Source of the DNA: Eutrophovita sp913057845
GTDB taxonomy: Bacteria > Pseudomonadota > Gammaproteobacteria > Burkholderiales > Eutrophovitaceae
Length of the DNA: 64,000 nt
NCBI GenBank assembly: GCA_963925895.1
Contig: CAWUVH010000005.1
Coordinates: forward strand, 36,597 to 100,596
Direction: 5' to 3'
Shown: piece after piece, positions 54,924 to 63,760 of the stretch
Layout of the letters: each line of letters begins with the position of its first letter
Position numbering within the stretch: the stretch's first letter is position 1
Notes under the pieces: generated by a model
Database searches by the model: none
Told to the model about the DNA's origin: nothing
The model's input: the letters and a program-made list of their open reading frames with translations, nothing else
Program-made: the position numbers and the translations under genes

Positions 54924-55319
54924 TCACAACGCTTTTAACATTTTAATATGTGGCAAAGTCGCCTGAACAAATTCGACTCCGCATTCAGTGAACCCTAACT
55001 TGTAATAGAACCCTTTGACCGATGTTCGCGCATGAAGCACAATTTGACGGACGCCATGCACACGGCACCAAGACTCAACGTACTCATAAAGCGAGCGACC
55101 CATACCACGCAATTGGTAATCAGTTTCAACGGCCATTTGCCGCAACTTACCTCGCTGACCAGAGTTTTCCATCGACAATACAACGCAAGCACAAAGCTGT
55201 AAGGATGAATTAAAAAGACCGAAGTGATGCTGCTTATCTTCACCTTCTAGGTCAGAATTAGCGAGAACCAACCCTATGGACGCTCTAAGTTGAAGCTCCC
55301 TTAATTTGAGCATCTCCAT
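54924..55319 (-). CDS. GNAT family N-acetyltransferase
   Basis: A 131-residue acetyltransferase domain protein. The acetyl-CoA site is MAVETDYQLRGMGRSLYEYV (Q-x-x-G-x-G) and the closing motif is VLHARTSVKGFYYKLGFTECG. Small and single domain; the acceptor substrate is unknown. It lies 58 bases upstream of maeB on the same strand and might share its transcript. Confidence 0.83.
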   Translation of the reverse strand: MEMLKLRELQLRASIGLVLANSDLEGEDKQHHFGLFNSSLQLCACVVLSMENSGQRGKLRQMAVETDYQLRGMGRSLYEYVESWCRVHGVRQIVLHARTSVKGFYYKLGFTECGVEFVQATLPHIKMLKAL

Positions 55320-55705
55320 ATATTGAACACTACCGAACTGTACCTCTAAAAATCGCGTGATCGCTCTCCAGTAGACGTTGTTACTAATTCAGTTTTTATT
55401 TTGCTCATTTTTTTAATTAGCCTTAATGGCGTCCGCTGAAGCGTGTATTCGCCTAAAGACTGCCTTTTGTATCTCTGGTAACGCTTGATGGTCATTTTAG
55501 CCATGCCAGCGTTCGTTTTTAACCAACTTTCTACGACCTTTAATTCGGTAATTTTTTCTCAACATCTGAATGGTCTATCGCTGACTGAACCAGTTCTGCT
55601 ATTGGCACGCCGAGCAGACTCCACAGTTTTTGAAACTGTTCACCCCGATCTTAGACTCCGAAATCATCACCCATTAATTTTCCAAAATACAAAATAAATT
55701 ATCTG
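55320..55705. other. intergenic region with an unsupported 70-codon frame
   Basis: 386 bases between the GNAT gene and the uxaA-type gene, both leftward. A rightward frame TTG 55485 to TAA 55697 (MMVILAMPAFVFNQLSTTFN...) is open but has no ribosome site and resembles nothing I know; it may be chance or the end of a decayed gene. Nothing else is seen. Confidence 0.4.
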
Positions 55706-57229
55706 TTACATCGTAGGGCCGAGAACCCAAGGCGCAAATTCATCCTCACCATACCCCCATTGCTCGCTCTTGGACTGTTCTCCCGAAGCGACTTCAAGTA
55801 TCCGATTAAAAATCTTCTGACCAACTTGCTCAACTGTGTCAGTGCCATCAATGATCGTGCCACAATTTATATCCATATCATCCTCTTGCTTATTAAATAA
55901 CAAGGTGTTGGTGGACAATTTAATGCTAGGGGAAGGCTTGCAACCGTATGCGGAGCCCCGGCCGGTCGTGAAACAAGCTATGTTAGCTCCTCCAGCAACA
56001 TGTCCCGTTACTGACACTGGATCATAGCCTGGCGTATCCATGAACACAAAGCCCTTTTGGGTAACCTGTTCCGCGTACTGGTAAACATCCATCATGCCTT
56101 GCGTGCCGCCTTTTGCTACGGCCCCAAGAGATTTTTCTAAGATCGTTGTTAAACCACCAGCTTTGTTTCCTGGCGATGGATTATTGTTCATCTCCCCCCC
56201 GAGTTTCGTGGTGTAGTCTTCCCACCATTTGATCCGCTCAACCAACTTTTCTCCAACTTCCCTCGACGCTGCTCTACGTGTCAACAAATGCTCTGCGCCA
56301 TAAACCTCTGGCGTCTCACTTAAGATGGCGGTGCCACCATTGTGCACAAGAAGATCTGCAGCTGCACCCAACGCAGGATTAGCCGAGATCCCTGAATACC
56401 CATCAGACCCACCACACTCAAGTCCAAGAATCAAATGACTCGCTGAGACTGGTTTACGTTCGACTTTATTCGCATCAGGCAGCATCTCCTTGATCATGTC
56501 GATACCTTGCTGAACAGTCTTCCGAGTTCCACCGACCTCTTGAATCGTAAAAGCTTTCAATTGGTCACTTCTAATCAGACCTTGTGCCGCCAGCAAATTA
56601 TTGATTTGATTAGCCTCACAACCGAGACCAATCAACAATGTCGAATAAAAGTTAGGGTGTATTGCATATCCTCCGAGAGTCCGCCTCAGGTAATCCATAG
56701 GCTCCCCTTCAGACCCCATCCCGCAGCCTGTGCGGTGATGTATCGGCACTACTCCATCAATATTCGGATAATCCATTAACGCTTCGTCAGTGAAATGTTT
56801 AGCAATCAACCGGCAAACATGTGCCGAACAATTCACGCTCGAAATAACACTTAAATAGTTTCGAGTGGCGACACGTCCATCTGCTCGTTGAATCCCCATA
56901 AATGTAGCTGGATCCGGATTCAATTCGGTCGGTATGAAATCCTCACAAAATGCGTAATCACGCTCAAAATCACCCATCGCCAAATTATGCACGTGCACAT
57001 GATCGCCCGGCATAATTGGTTGAGTGACAAAGCCAATAATTTGGTTATATCGTCGTACCGAGTCACCAATGTTCAAGGGTCTCGCGGCCACCTTGTGGCC
57101 CGCAGGTATAACCCCCGTGGTTCTGATTTTCTCCTTGAGGATTTCTGTCCCCTGCGGGAGTTCAGTTCTTGCAATCACAACATCATCTGCAGCATTTAAT
57201 CTTATTGTAAGGTCTGCCGTTTGAAGCAT
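55706..57229 (-). CDS. UxaA-family sugar-acid dehydratase (altronate/galactarate dehydratase-like)
   Basis: A 507-residue Fe-dependent hydro-lyase with both parts fused: an N-terminal SAF domain (DVVIARTELPQGTEIL to VHVHNLAMGDF, residues 14-88) and the catalytic UxaA part with HRTGCGMGSEGEP, LGLECGGSDGYSGISANPA and CFTTGRGSAYGCKPSPSIK. Members dehydrate altronate, galactarate or related aldonates to 2-keto-3-deoxy acids. It is divergent from an SDR and a fumarylacetoacetase-family gene that look like the next two steps of such a pathway. Confidence 0.88.
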   Translation of the reverse strand: MLQTADLTIRLNAADDVVIARTELPQGTEILKEKIRTTGVIPAGHKVAARPLNIGDSVRRYNQIIGFVTQPIMPGDHVHVHNLAMGDFERDYAFCEDFIPTELNPDPATFMGIQRADGRVATRNYLSVISSVNCSAHVCRLIAKHFTDEALMDYPNIDGVVPIHHRTGCGMGSEGEPMDYLRRTLGGYAIHPNFYSTLLIGLGCEANQINNLLAAQGLIRSDQLKAFTIQEVGGTRKTVQQGIDMIKEMLPDANKVERKPVSASHLILGLECGGSDGYSGISANPALGAAADLLVHNGGTAILSETPEVYGAEHLLTRRAASREVGEKLVERIKWWEDYTTKLGGEMNNNPSPGNKAGGLTTILEKSLGAVAKGGTQGMMDVYQYAEQVTQKGFVFMDTPGYDPVSVTGHVAGGANIACFTTGRGSAYGCKPSPSIKLSTNTLLFNKQEDDMDINCGTIIDGTDTVEQVGQKIFNRILEVASGEQSKSEQWGYGEDEFAPWVLGPTM

Positions 57230-57438
57230 CGATCCACTCCTAATTGTATGGTTGTGTTCTTAGCCGAATGTGGCTCTGTGTAATACTGGCAAAAATGTTG
57301 ATTCAAGTCTTATTATACATTTGTCGCCTCCCATGAAAGAGGAACATTATCTCTTCAAAAACGTAACCAGTGATGCTATCTAGGCTAACGCTATAATGTG
57401 GCAGAATGGAGTAACAACCTAAGTTAAGGACACCAATT

Positions 57439-58182
57439 ATGCCTTCTAATCGACTCAGTGGAAAAACAATATTTGTGACGGCAAGCGCCCAAGGCATTGG
57501 CCGAGCCTCAGTAATTGCTTTTGCACAAGAAGGGGCGCGCATAATTGCTACTGACGTTAATAAGGACAAACTGAGCGAATTGGAAAATATTAGCGGTGTG
57601 ACCACTAAGGTTCTGGATGTCTTAGATCATGCGGCTATCCAATCGGCAGCCATTGAATACGACGACATAGATGTCATCCTCAATTGTGCTGGTTATGTGC
57701 ATCACGGCACCATCATGGAATGTAGCCAAGAAGACTGGACCTACTCGTTTGATCTAAATGTTAAAAGTATGTTTATGGTCATCCAATCGTTTTTGCCACA
57801 GCTATTAGCTAAACAAAATGGCAGCATTATTAATATTGCCTCGGTTGCAGGTTCAATTAAGGGATTCGTAAACCGCTTTGCCTACGGCGCTACGAAAGCG
57901 GCGGTAATCGGACTCACTAAATCAATAGCGGCTGATTATGTGGCTCAAGGCATTCGTGTAAATGCTATTTGCCCAGGCACTGTCGACACCCCAAGCCTGT
58001 CGGAGAGAATGCAGGCCACAGGGGACATCACTGCGGCCCGACAAAATTTCATTAGCCGACAACCAATGGGTCGACTCGGAACACCAGAAGAAATTGCTAA
58101 TATAGCGATATACCTCGCATCTGATGAATCAAAATTCATGACTGGGCAAACAATCTCGGTTGACGGTGGGATAACCATCTAA
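57439..58182 (+). CDS. SDR dehydrogenase, 2-keto-3-deoxy-L-fuconate dehydrogenase / DHRS6-like
   Basis: A 247-residue short-chain dehydrogenase. VTASAQGIGRASVIAFAQEG is the cofactor loop (with Ala in place of the first Gly, a feature of the DHRS6/BDH2 group), ILNCAGYVHHG replaces the usual NNAG, and YGATKAAV is the Tyr/Lys pair; ICPGTVDTPSL follows. Relatives include 2-keto-3-deoxy-L-fuconate 4-dehydrogenase of the non-phosphorylating fucose route. Start ATG behind AAGGA. The next gene follows after 29 bases. Confidence 0.85.
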   Translation: MPSNRLSGKTIFVTASAQGIGRASVIAFAQEGARIIATDVNKDKLSELENISGVTTKVLDVLDHAAIQSAAIEYDDIDVILNCAGYVHHGTIMECSQEDWTYSFDLNVKSMFMVIQSFLPQLLAKQNGSIINIASVAGSIKGFVNRFAYGATKAAVIGLTKSIAADYVAQGIRVNAICPGTVDTPSLSERMQATGDITAARQNFISRQPMGRLGTPEEIANIAIYLASDESKFMTGQTISVDGGITI

Positions 58183-58211
58183 ACTCATAATTAATACAGG
58201 AGGAGATCTAA

Positions 58212-59060
58212 ATGAAACTTTTACGTTATGGAGACATTGGGCAAGAGAAGCCTGGAGTCCTTGATTCCGAAGGGAATCTTCGTGACTTATCTAACATCAT
58301 CTCGGATATTGATGGAGACTTCCTTAGCCGTGGCGGCATAGACGAAATTAATAAACTGGACTTAAATGCCCTACCTAAGGTATCCGGCAGTCCACGACTT
58401 GGAATGCCGGTATCTGGCACACCCAAGTTGATATGTATTGGGCTCAATTATTCTGATCATGCCAAAGAATCTAATATGGCGATTCCGACTGAACCAGTTG
58501 TGTTTATGAAAGCGATTAGTTCCCTTAACGGGCCGAACGACGATGTCATTCTGCCCAACAACTCAATCAAAGGAGATTGGGAAGTGGAACTGGCTGTTGT
58601 GATCGGCAAAAAAACCAAGAACGTCGATGAGTCAGATGCAATGTCACATGTTGCGGGATACACGATCTGTAACGATGTTTCTGAACGCGAGTGGCAACTC
58701 GAGCATGGTAGCCAATGGTCCAAAGGGAAGAGCTTTGACACGTTCGCTCCTGTAGGCCCTTGGTTAGTCACAAAAGATGAAATTGAGAATCCACAAAACT
58801 TAGCAATGTGGCTAGACCTCAACGGCAAGAGGATGCAAACAGGAAACACAAGCACCATGATATTTGGTATCGAAAAATTAATTTCTTATCTCTCATACTT
58901 TGTAACGCTACAACCCGGCGATATTATCTCTACGGGTACACCACCAGGGGTCGGAATGGGTATCAAACCTGAACCTGTATTCCTCAGCGTTGGCGATGAA
59001 ATGCGTCTTGGCATTGATGGCCTAGGCGAACAAAAACAAACTGTTGTAGCCGACCAATAA
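58212..59060 (+). CDS. fumarylacetoacetase-family hydrolase (2,4-diketo-3-deoxy acid hydrolase-like)
   Basis: A 282-residue protein. Metal ligands are in KLICIGLNYSDHAKESNM, VELAVVIGKK (E-x-E type segment GDWEVELAVV) and the loop YTICNDVSEREWQLEHGSQW; GDIISTGTPPGVGMGIKPEP closes the site. In the L-fucose/L-rhamnose diketo routes such enzymes hydrolyse 2,4-diketo-3-deoxy acids to pyruvate and lactate. Position right after the SDR with a GGAGGAGA ribosome site supports that role. Ends the rightward arm of the sugar-acid cluster. Confidence 0.87.
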   Translation: MKLLRYGDIGQEKPGVLDSEGNLRDLSNIISDIDGDFLSRGGIDEINKLDLNALPKVSGSPRLGMPVSGTPKLICIGLNYSDHAKESNMAIPTEPVVFMKAISSLNGPNDDVILPNNSIKGDWEVELAVVIGKKTKNVDESDAMSHVAGYTICNDVSEREWQLEHGSQWSKGKSFDTFAPVGPWLVTKDEIENPQNLAMWLDLNGKRMQTGNTSTMIFGIEKLISYLSYFVTLQPGDIISTGTPPGVGMGIKPEPVFLSVGDEMRLGIDGLGEQKQTVVADQ

Positions 59061-59071
59061 GATGTATCACT

Positions 59072-59109
59072 CAAGCATTTTGAAAGGTCCCATCCTCTCG
59101 AAACGCTTG
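59072..59109 (+). terminator. long imperfect hairpin after the sugar-acid hydrolase gene
   Basis: CAAGCATTTTGAAAGG (59072-59087) pairs with CCTCTCGAAACGCTTG (59094-59109) over 16 positions with two mismatches and one G-U, loop TCCCAT. It begins 12 bases after the stop. No T-run follows directly, so it is a probable mRNA 3' end structure rather than a textbook terminator. Confidence 0.45.
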
Positions 59110-59214
59110 ACGTGATGCAAGTCTCTCAACTCTTTTAACTCAAAAATTATAAATTTTTCTGATTCAATCTAAGACGCGAGTAAATTATAAGCATCCAAAC
59201 AACTATCAAGTTTA

Positions 59215-60186
59215 ATGAGTAAAGCATTTGAAGATCCCCACAGACTATGTACTGCGCCAATGCTCGATTGGTCGGACAGACACTGTCGGTTTGTATTCAG
59301 AATATTTGCACCGTACGCAATGCTATATACCGAGATGGTCACCACCGGTGCAATTATTCATGGTGATCAGAGACGTCATTTAGACTTTTCTGAGGAAGAA
59401 CATCCTCTCGCACTTCAATTGGGTGGAAGCATTCCAGAGGAACTACAACACTGTGCGATGCTAGCTTCAAACTGGGGTTACGACGAAATCAATCTCAATT
59501 GTGGTTGCCCCTCTGAACGCGTCCAAAAAGGTAACTTTGGCGCCTCACTGATGTTCGAGCATAAATTAGTCGCTCAATGCGTGAAATCTATGCGAGACGT
59601 TACCAATATTCCCATTACAGTCAAACATCGCTTGGGCGTAGATGATTCTGACAGCTATGATTTTGTTTCTCAATTTGTAGGGACCGTGCGCGAAGCCGGT
59701 TGTAAAACTTTTATCGTCCATGCCCGCATTGCAGTCTTAAAAGGCCTCTCCCCTAAAAAAAATCGAGAAGTGCCTCCGCTTAACTATGAATTTGTCTATC
59801 GACTCAAGCAAGAATATCCGGATTGCGCATTCATCATCAATGGCGGACTTGACGAACATACTGAATTCGAATCTATTTTGGAAAAAGTTAATGGTGTCAT
59901 GATTGGCAGAGCCATCTACCATTCCCCTGAGTTCCTCGGAACATTGAGTCAATCCATTCATGGAAGCACTCCACAAAGCCTAGACAACATCATCTTACGA
60001 ATACACGAATACGTCGTAAATCAAGTTCGCAACGGCGTACAGTTAAAGTCAGTGACCAGACATCTCTTGGGCCTATTTCATGGCCGCAAAGGAGCAAGGA
60101 TGTGGAGACGCATCCTGTCCGACCCCGATCATCTAAAAGACAATGACCCAGACTTAATTATGCGCGCCTATCAAGAAGTCTGTTAA
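59215..60186 (+). CDS. dusA: tRNA-dihydrouridine synthase A
   Basis: A 323-residue FMN enzyme reducing U20/U20a in the tRNA D-loop. It has CTAPMLDWSDRHCRFV at the start, the catalytic Cys in NLNCGCPSERVQKGNFG, the HARIAVLKGLSPKKNREVPP loop that is particular to DusA (rather than DusB or DusC), and ITVKHRLGVDDSDSY; INGGL and GVMIGRAIYH complete the phosphate site. Its stop overlaps the end of the converging beta-propeller gene by four bases. Confidence 0.95.
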   Translation: MSKAFEDPHRLCTAPMLDWSDRHCRFVFRIFAPYAMLYTEMVTTGAIIHGDQRRHLDFSEEEHPLALQLGGSIPEELQHCAMLASNWGYDEINLNCGCPSERVQKGNFGASLMFEHKLVAQCVKSMRDVTNIPITVKHRLGVDDSDSYDFVSQFVGTVREAGCKTFIVHARIAVLKGLSPKKNREVPPLNYEFVYRLKQEYPDCAFIINGGLDEHTEFESILEKVNGVMIGRAIYHSPEFLGTLSQSIHGSTPQSLDNIILRIHEYVVNQVRNGVQLKSVTRHLLGLFHGRKGARMWRRILSDPDHLKDNDPDLIMRAYQEVC

Positions 60187-61364
60187 CGCGCCCTGCCTCT
60201 CATAGATGCGGGTGTCCCCGGCAAATCGACACGCGTCCCGGTATCAATTAATGTCTGACCCTCAACACGAAACACCATGACCTGCTGCAGCGCGAAACTG
60301 CTCACATAGACGTACCCGCCATCTGGAGAGAAAGCAACCCCCTCTGGCAAACCCTCAATTGGGATGCTTTGTAATGGCGCCACCTCATTTTTTGACACTT
60401 TAAATACTGCGATTTCTCCTGGTTTTTGATGGGCCCAATGATCCTTAGGCAACATCGTGTCACCCCCGAGTAACAAAGCCACTGCAATATCACCACGAGG
60501 GCTGATGGCAAAGGCCTCTGGAGCGTCTCCAGCGGTAAAGTATCCTGAGACATGAGGTCTATCCCCAACATCCAACCGTATAATGACAAGAGGGTCAGCA
60601 TGGCCATCGGATCGACCACTATTACCCGTATGAGCTGCAACTGCGAACGTCCCGTCAGGACTGATATCGATGTTGTACGGAAACTGGCCAACAGGCATAT
60701 CTTGATCAGGCTGATAGGTGACCACACCTTGGTTAATCGCTAAGACACCAATTTTATTTGCTTTATTCTTAACGATAAGTGCGCGCGATTCGTCAGGCGT
60801 GATCGCAACAGCAGCAACTTCGTCTGTAACATCAACTGATTGAATGAGCTTAACGGATTTACCGTTTATTTCAACGACACTGATGGATCGATCCGCTCGG
60901 TTTGCTATCAATGCGAAACGACCTGATGGACTAATAGCGATTCCCGAGGGCTGACGTCCGACGGTGATTGTATCAATGAGTTGAGGCACTTTAGACTCAA
61001 GATCAATAACGAATAAACGATTATCTGGCGTCGGCTTCCACTTGTCATCAACGAACTCCCAACGCACAGCGCTAGTAACCAGTGCTAATTTTTCATCGGG
61101 TGTGACTTGAAGATTTGTTGGTGGGCCAAAAAGAGAATTGGATAACTTTAAGTTCGCCACGGTGACCGGCCGGGAAGGATTCGTGATATCTAATATATTA
61201 ACTAGATCGTCACCAGGTTCGATGAACTCTAGCTTCCCAGGTTCAGAGAATCGCACTTTACTATCAATTCCATTTAATAAGAAAGATCTATCCGCCTGAA
61301 CCGCAGTCACCCAAAGAAATGGCAACAACAATACGGGCAGCGTCAAACGAGAAAAAATCCACAT
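60183..61364 (-). CDS. exported YncE-like beta-propeller protein
   Basis: A 393-residue protein with a signal peptide (LTLPVLLLPFLWVTAVQA). The mature part is a run of WD/YVTN-like blades with recurring phrases such as VTPDEKLALVTSAV, ISPSGRFALIANRAD, ITPDESRALIVKNKA, ISPDGTFAVAAHTG, ISPRGDIAVALLL and FSPDGGYVYVSSF. This is the seven-bladed lactonase/YncE type. Function is unknown; periplasmic scaffolds and substrate-binding partners of this kind exist. No metal-binding motif is evident. Confidence 0.8.
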   Translation of the reverse strand: MWIFSRLTLPVLLLPFLWVTAVQADRSFLLNGIDSKVRFSEPGKLEFIEPGDDLVNILDITNPSRPVTVANLKLSNSLFGPPTNLQVTPDEKLALVTSAVRWEFVDDKWKPTPDNRLFVIDLESKVPQLIDTITVGRQPSGIAISPSGRFALIANRADRSISVVEINGKSVKLIQSVDVTDEVAAVAITPDESRALIVKNKANKIGVLAINQGVVTYQPDQDMPVGQFPYNIDISPDGTFAVAAHTGNSGRSDGHADPLVIIRLDVGDRPHVSGYFTAGDAPEAFAISPRGDIAVALLLGGDTMLPKDHWAHQKPGEIAVFKVSKNEVAPLQSIPIEGLPEGVAFSPDGGYVYVSSFALQQVMVFRVEGQTLIDTGTRVDLPGTPASMRGRAR

Positions 61365-61495
61365 AACCTACTCCTTAAATATAGAACATAACATTAGTCT
61401 TTATAGGGCAAATCAGAGTCGCCCTATCTGCACTACCTGCTCTTCTTTCACTAAATTTGAGCGTTTAGCATCACCCTCTATATCACCTATGATAT

Positions 61496-61780
61496 TTACG
61501 GCGCCACGAGGCGACACTCCGTACCCACTGATACCGGAGTTGGGCCAAAAGGAATTGCAAAACTATTTCCTTGCATCCAAAAACAAATCGCACCTTTATC
61601 AACGACGTCTGTAGCGCTAGGCTCGATAGACATTCCAAAGTGCACTTCAAAGTAAATTTCCTGACCCCAAACATGAATCGCAGCTTCAAACGGAAGACAA
61701 GATTCCAACCGAATGATAGTCAGAAAATGAGTAACTTCTCCTACACAATTCACATCAGGAAATTTAACTGCCAATTTCAA
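61496..61780 (-). CDS. cyclophilin-like fold protein (TM1367-type)
   Basis: About 94 residues. The segments LPFEAAIHVWGQEIYFEVHF and GAICFWMQGNSFAIPFGPTP match the conserved parts of the small cyclophilin-like (TM1367) family, whose members fold like a proline isomerase but lack known activity. The start is TTG 61780, placed 5 bases after a GGGAG ribosome site that overlaps the GST stop; TTG 61792 inside the GST gene is an alternative. Only 2 bases after the GST stop, so the two are co-translated. I give it moderate certainty because it is short and uses TTG. Confidence 0.65.
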   Translation of the reverse strand: MKLAVKFPDVNCVGEVTHFLTIIRLESCLPFEAAIHVWGQEIYFEVHFGMSIEPSATDVVDKGAICFWMQGNSFAIPFGPTPVSVGTECRLVAP

Positions 61781-61782
61781 GA

Positions 61783-62424
61783 TTACTCCCAATGTGGCGG
61801 TCTCGTCGTTTGGAAAAGCGACATTGCCTCCAACCTAGTAAACCAAGCGCCTAAGGCCGGGCTCATTGATTTCGAAAATCCCAAATCTGGTTTCTGTTCT
61901 TCAATGCGCAAAATCAACGCTATGATAGGAAACATAGAAAACTCAACTGCAGACAGTGTTTTTAGCTCAAACCCATGCGAAAAATACTCATCAAAACGTT
62001 TCAGTTCAAAATCCAATGCTTCAAATGCTCTGGAAATTTTTGCTTCGTCCCACTGTTCTTTGGGCGTAAATAATGTAGCCATAAGCAAACGTCTGCTCGC
62101 TGAATCTAGATATACATCGATCTCATTAATAAGTCGTCGACTCAGCGCTCGAGTGTTCACATCCAACGGGAGCAAGTTAGCGCCCACATTTGGATACTTA
62201 TCCTCTAGGTATTCAAGGATAACCGCCGACTCATAGATAGTGACTTCCCCATCAACGAGCACAGGGACTTTTCCACGAGGATTCATAATTAAATAAGACT
62301 CTTTTTTCAAATCTCCATTTTGGAGCGACAGGTTGATACGTTGATACTGCAAACCCTTGTGCTCCAGAGCTAACCAAACGCGCCAAGCAAAGGGCGAACC
62401 AGATAAATAATAAAAATCAATCAT
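61783..62424 (-). CDS. glutathione S-transferase family protein
   Basis: A 213-residue GST. The thioredoxin-like domain has FYYLSGSPFAWRVWLALEHK, with Ser in the usual catalytic position, cis-Pro in RGKVPVLVDG, and IYESAVILEYLED for glutathione binding; the helical domain follows. The opposite strand also has a long open frame here (61571-62236), but it lacks any family features. The start is ATG 62424. Coupled to the cyclophilin-like gene downstream. Confidence 0.9.
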   Translation of the reverse strand: MIDFYYLSGSPFAWRVWLALEHKGLQYQRINLSLQNGDLKKESYLIMNPRGKVPVLVDGEVTIYESAVILEYLEDKYPNVGANLLPLDVNTRALSRRLINEIDVYLDSASRRLLMATLFTPKEQWDEAKISRAFEALDFELKRFDEYFSHGFELKTLSAVEFSMFPIIALILRIEEQKPDLGFSKSMSPALGAWFTRLEAMSLFQTTRPPHWE

Positions 62425-62458
62425 GTTTATTCTTCCGTAAATAGGTTATTTTTCGGTT

Positions 62459-63061
62459 ATGACAATAACTAAAACTAACATCAAATGGCCGAATGTCCCA
62501 GACGTTTATAACTGGCTATCACTGGACCATCGCGGTAATTGGCTGATCAAAAGAGAAAAAATACATCATCAAGGATTAATAGATTTTATTAGTACGCACT
62601 ATACCGAGGACTCATTAGGACGGTGGTTTTTCCAAAACGGCCCACAAAGAGTATTTGTAACACTTGGATACACACCATACGTACTGTCTATCCAATCAGA
62701 CGGCACGACGACTCATTTCAAGACACAGACGAATAAAGTTATAGTAAGTTTCGATCAATTGTGGATTGATAATGACGGTCGAATGCTTGCATCTTGGGGA
62801 CGACACATTGGACTAATCTCTGACCAAGACCTACCCATACTGGCCGAGCAATTGGTGCATAGAAAAAAGCCAAATAATCCAATCGATGTAAATGATTTAG
62901 AAATTGTTTTGAAATCACCATCGCCCAAAGGCGATACGCCTTTTATTGGGTTGATAAATCAAAAACGATATGATGTCACTTTTATACGCGAGTACGATGT
63001 ACGTCACACATTTCACTTTAACCCAAACCCCACGCCACCAGATGGCTCTACCGAATGTTAA
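62459..63061 (+). CDS. conserved protein of unknown function (betaproteobacterial DUF2944/DUF2946-type family)
   Basis: A 200-residue soluble protein. The N-terminal PNVPDVYNWLSLDHRGNWLI, then GRWFFQNGPQRVFVTLGYTP, is a set of phrases I recall from a family seen mostly in betaproteobacteria; I am not certain of its DUF number. A later part FDQLWIDNDGRMLASWGRHI also looks conserved. No signal peptide, membrane helix or catalytic motif. It is divergent from the GST gene with a 34-base spacer, which is short for two promoters. Confidence 0.7.
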   Translation: MTITKTNIKWPNVPDVYNWLSLDHRGNWLIKREKIHHQGLIDFISTHYTEDSLGRWFFQNGPQRVFVTLGYTPYVLSIQSDGTTTHFKTQTNKVIVSFDQLWIDNDGRMLASWGRHIGLISDQDLPILAEQLVHRKKPNNPIDVNDLEIVLKSPSPKGDTPFIGLINQKRYDVTFIREYDVRHTFHFNPNPTPPDGSTEC

Positions 63062-63097
63062 AACCTTCGACTCATAAGATATGTACGATGAATAATA

Positions 63098-63586
63098 TTA
63101 TAGGGAAGCCTCTTCGACAATGGCCTTCAAAAGATCATCAATTTGTTGGAGCACTTCCCGCGTTGCGTCATCCGCAACGTTTCGAGCAATAAGCTTAAAC
63201 GCCACATAGGTAGTATATGGTTCGCCGTCTAGGGTGTAGACCGAAATTGCATAAGGACAAAAAGCAAGAAGCGTTGGTGAAAATTCCGCCATGCGTCTTG
63301 AATACAGTGCGCTACAAAACTCCAGCACCTCCGCATTTTCGTAAATGGTGCCGTTCTCACCCAAATCCTTACCCGTACGAGACAGCATGCCACCAACATC
63401 TGATGTATGGTCAACCACGAGCCCTTGGCTCTCAACGGCGAAAATCACCCTTTCCTTGACATCACTAAATACACCCTCTATCGGCACAACCGTCACAAAC
63501 TCTGAAACGTCAACTGCATTAGTTGTCGCTGGCATAAGCACCGATATATAAATAACAAAAAGTACTAGAGAAATCTTATGTCGCAT
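63098..63586 (-). CDS. exported DUF302 domain protein
   Basis: A 162-residue protein with signal peptide (LVLFVIYISVLMPATTNA). The DUF302 core is VKERVIFAVESQGLVVDHTS through LEFCSALYSRRMAEFSPTLLAFCPYAISVYTLDGEP, with two Cys on either side of the loop. DUF302 proteins are small alpha/beta folds of unknown role, sometimes near metal-handling genes. The start is either ATG 63586 or GTG 63595; I chose ATG. It precedes no obvious partner. Confidence 0.82.
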   Translation of the reverse strand: MRHKISLVLFVIYISVLMPATTNAVDVSEFVTVVPIEGVFSDVKERVIFAVESQGLVVDHTSDVGGMLSRTGKDLGENGTIYENAEVLEFCSALYSRRMAEFSPTLLAFCPYAISVYTLDGEPYTTYVAFKLIARNVADDATREVLQQIDDLLKAIVEEASL

Positions 63587-63704
63587 GATCCACACGAATC
63601 GAAGTAACTAAAACACTAGCCTAACGTATGTGACCTACTAACTCAAACCTGCCAGAGGAAACGAAGGGGAGGGTAATTCAAATCCATATACAGTACTAAA
63701 ATAA

Positions 63705-63752
63705 ACTCGCAGATCAGCATCAGAATAAAAAATTAAATACCAATCTGCGAGT
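63705..63752 (-). terminator. 10-bp inverted repeat after the histone H1-like gene
   Basis: ACTCGCAGAT (63705-63714) and ATCTGCGAGT (63743-63752) are perfect complements with a 28-base AT-rich loop. Read leftward, the stem is followed by TTATTTTAG. It lies 8 bases past the stop of the histone-like gene and is likely its transcription terminator. Confidence 0.6.
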
Positions 63753-63760
63753 ATCGAGGA

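Noticed and set aside
55485..55697. 70-codon frame in the gap before the UxaA-type gene
   Set aside because: TTG start, no ribosome site, no recognisable feature; kept only as a remark on the intergenic region.
61571..62236. Open frame of 221 codons on the plus strand
   Set aside because: It lies antisense to a well-supported GST gene and its product has low-complexity Ser/Asn composition and no family match.
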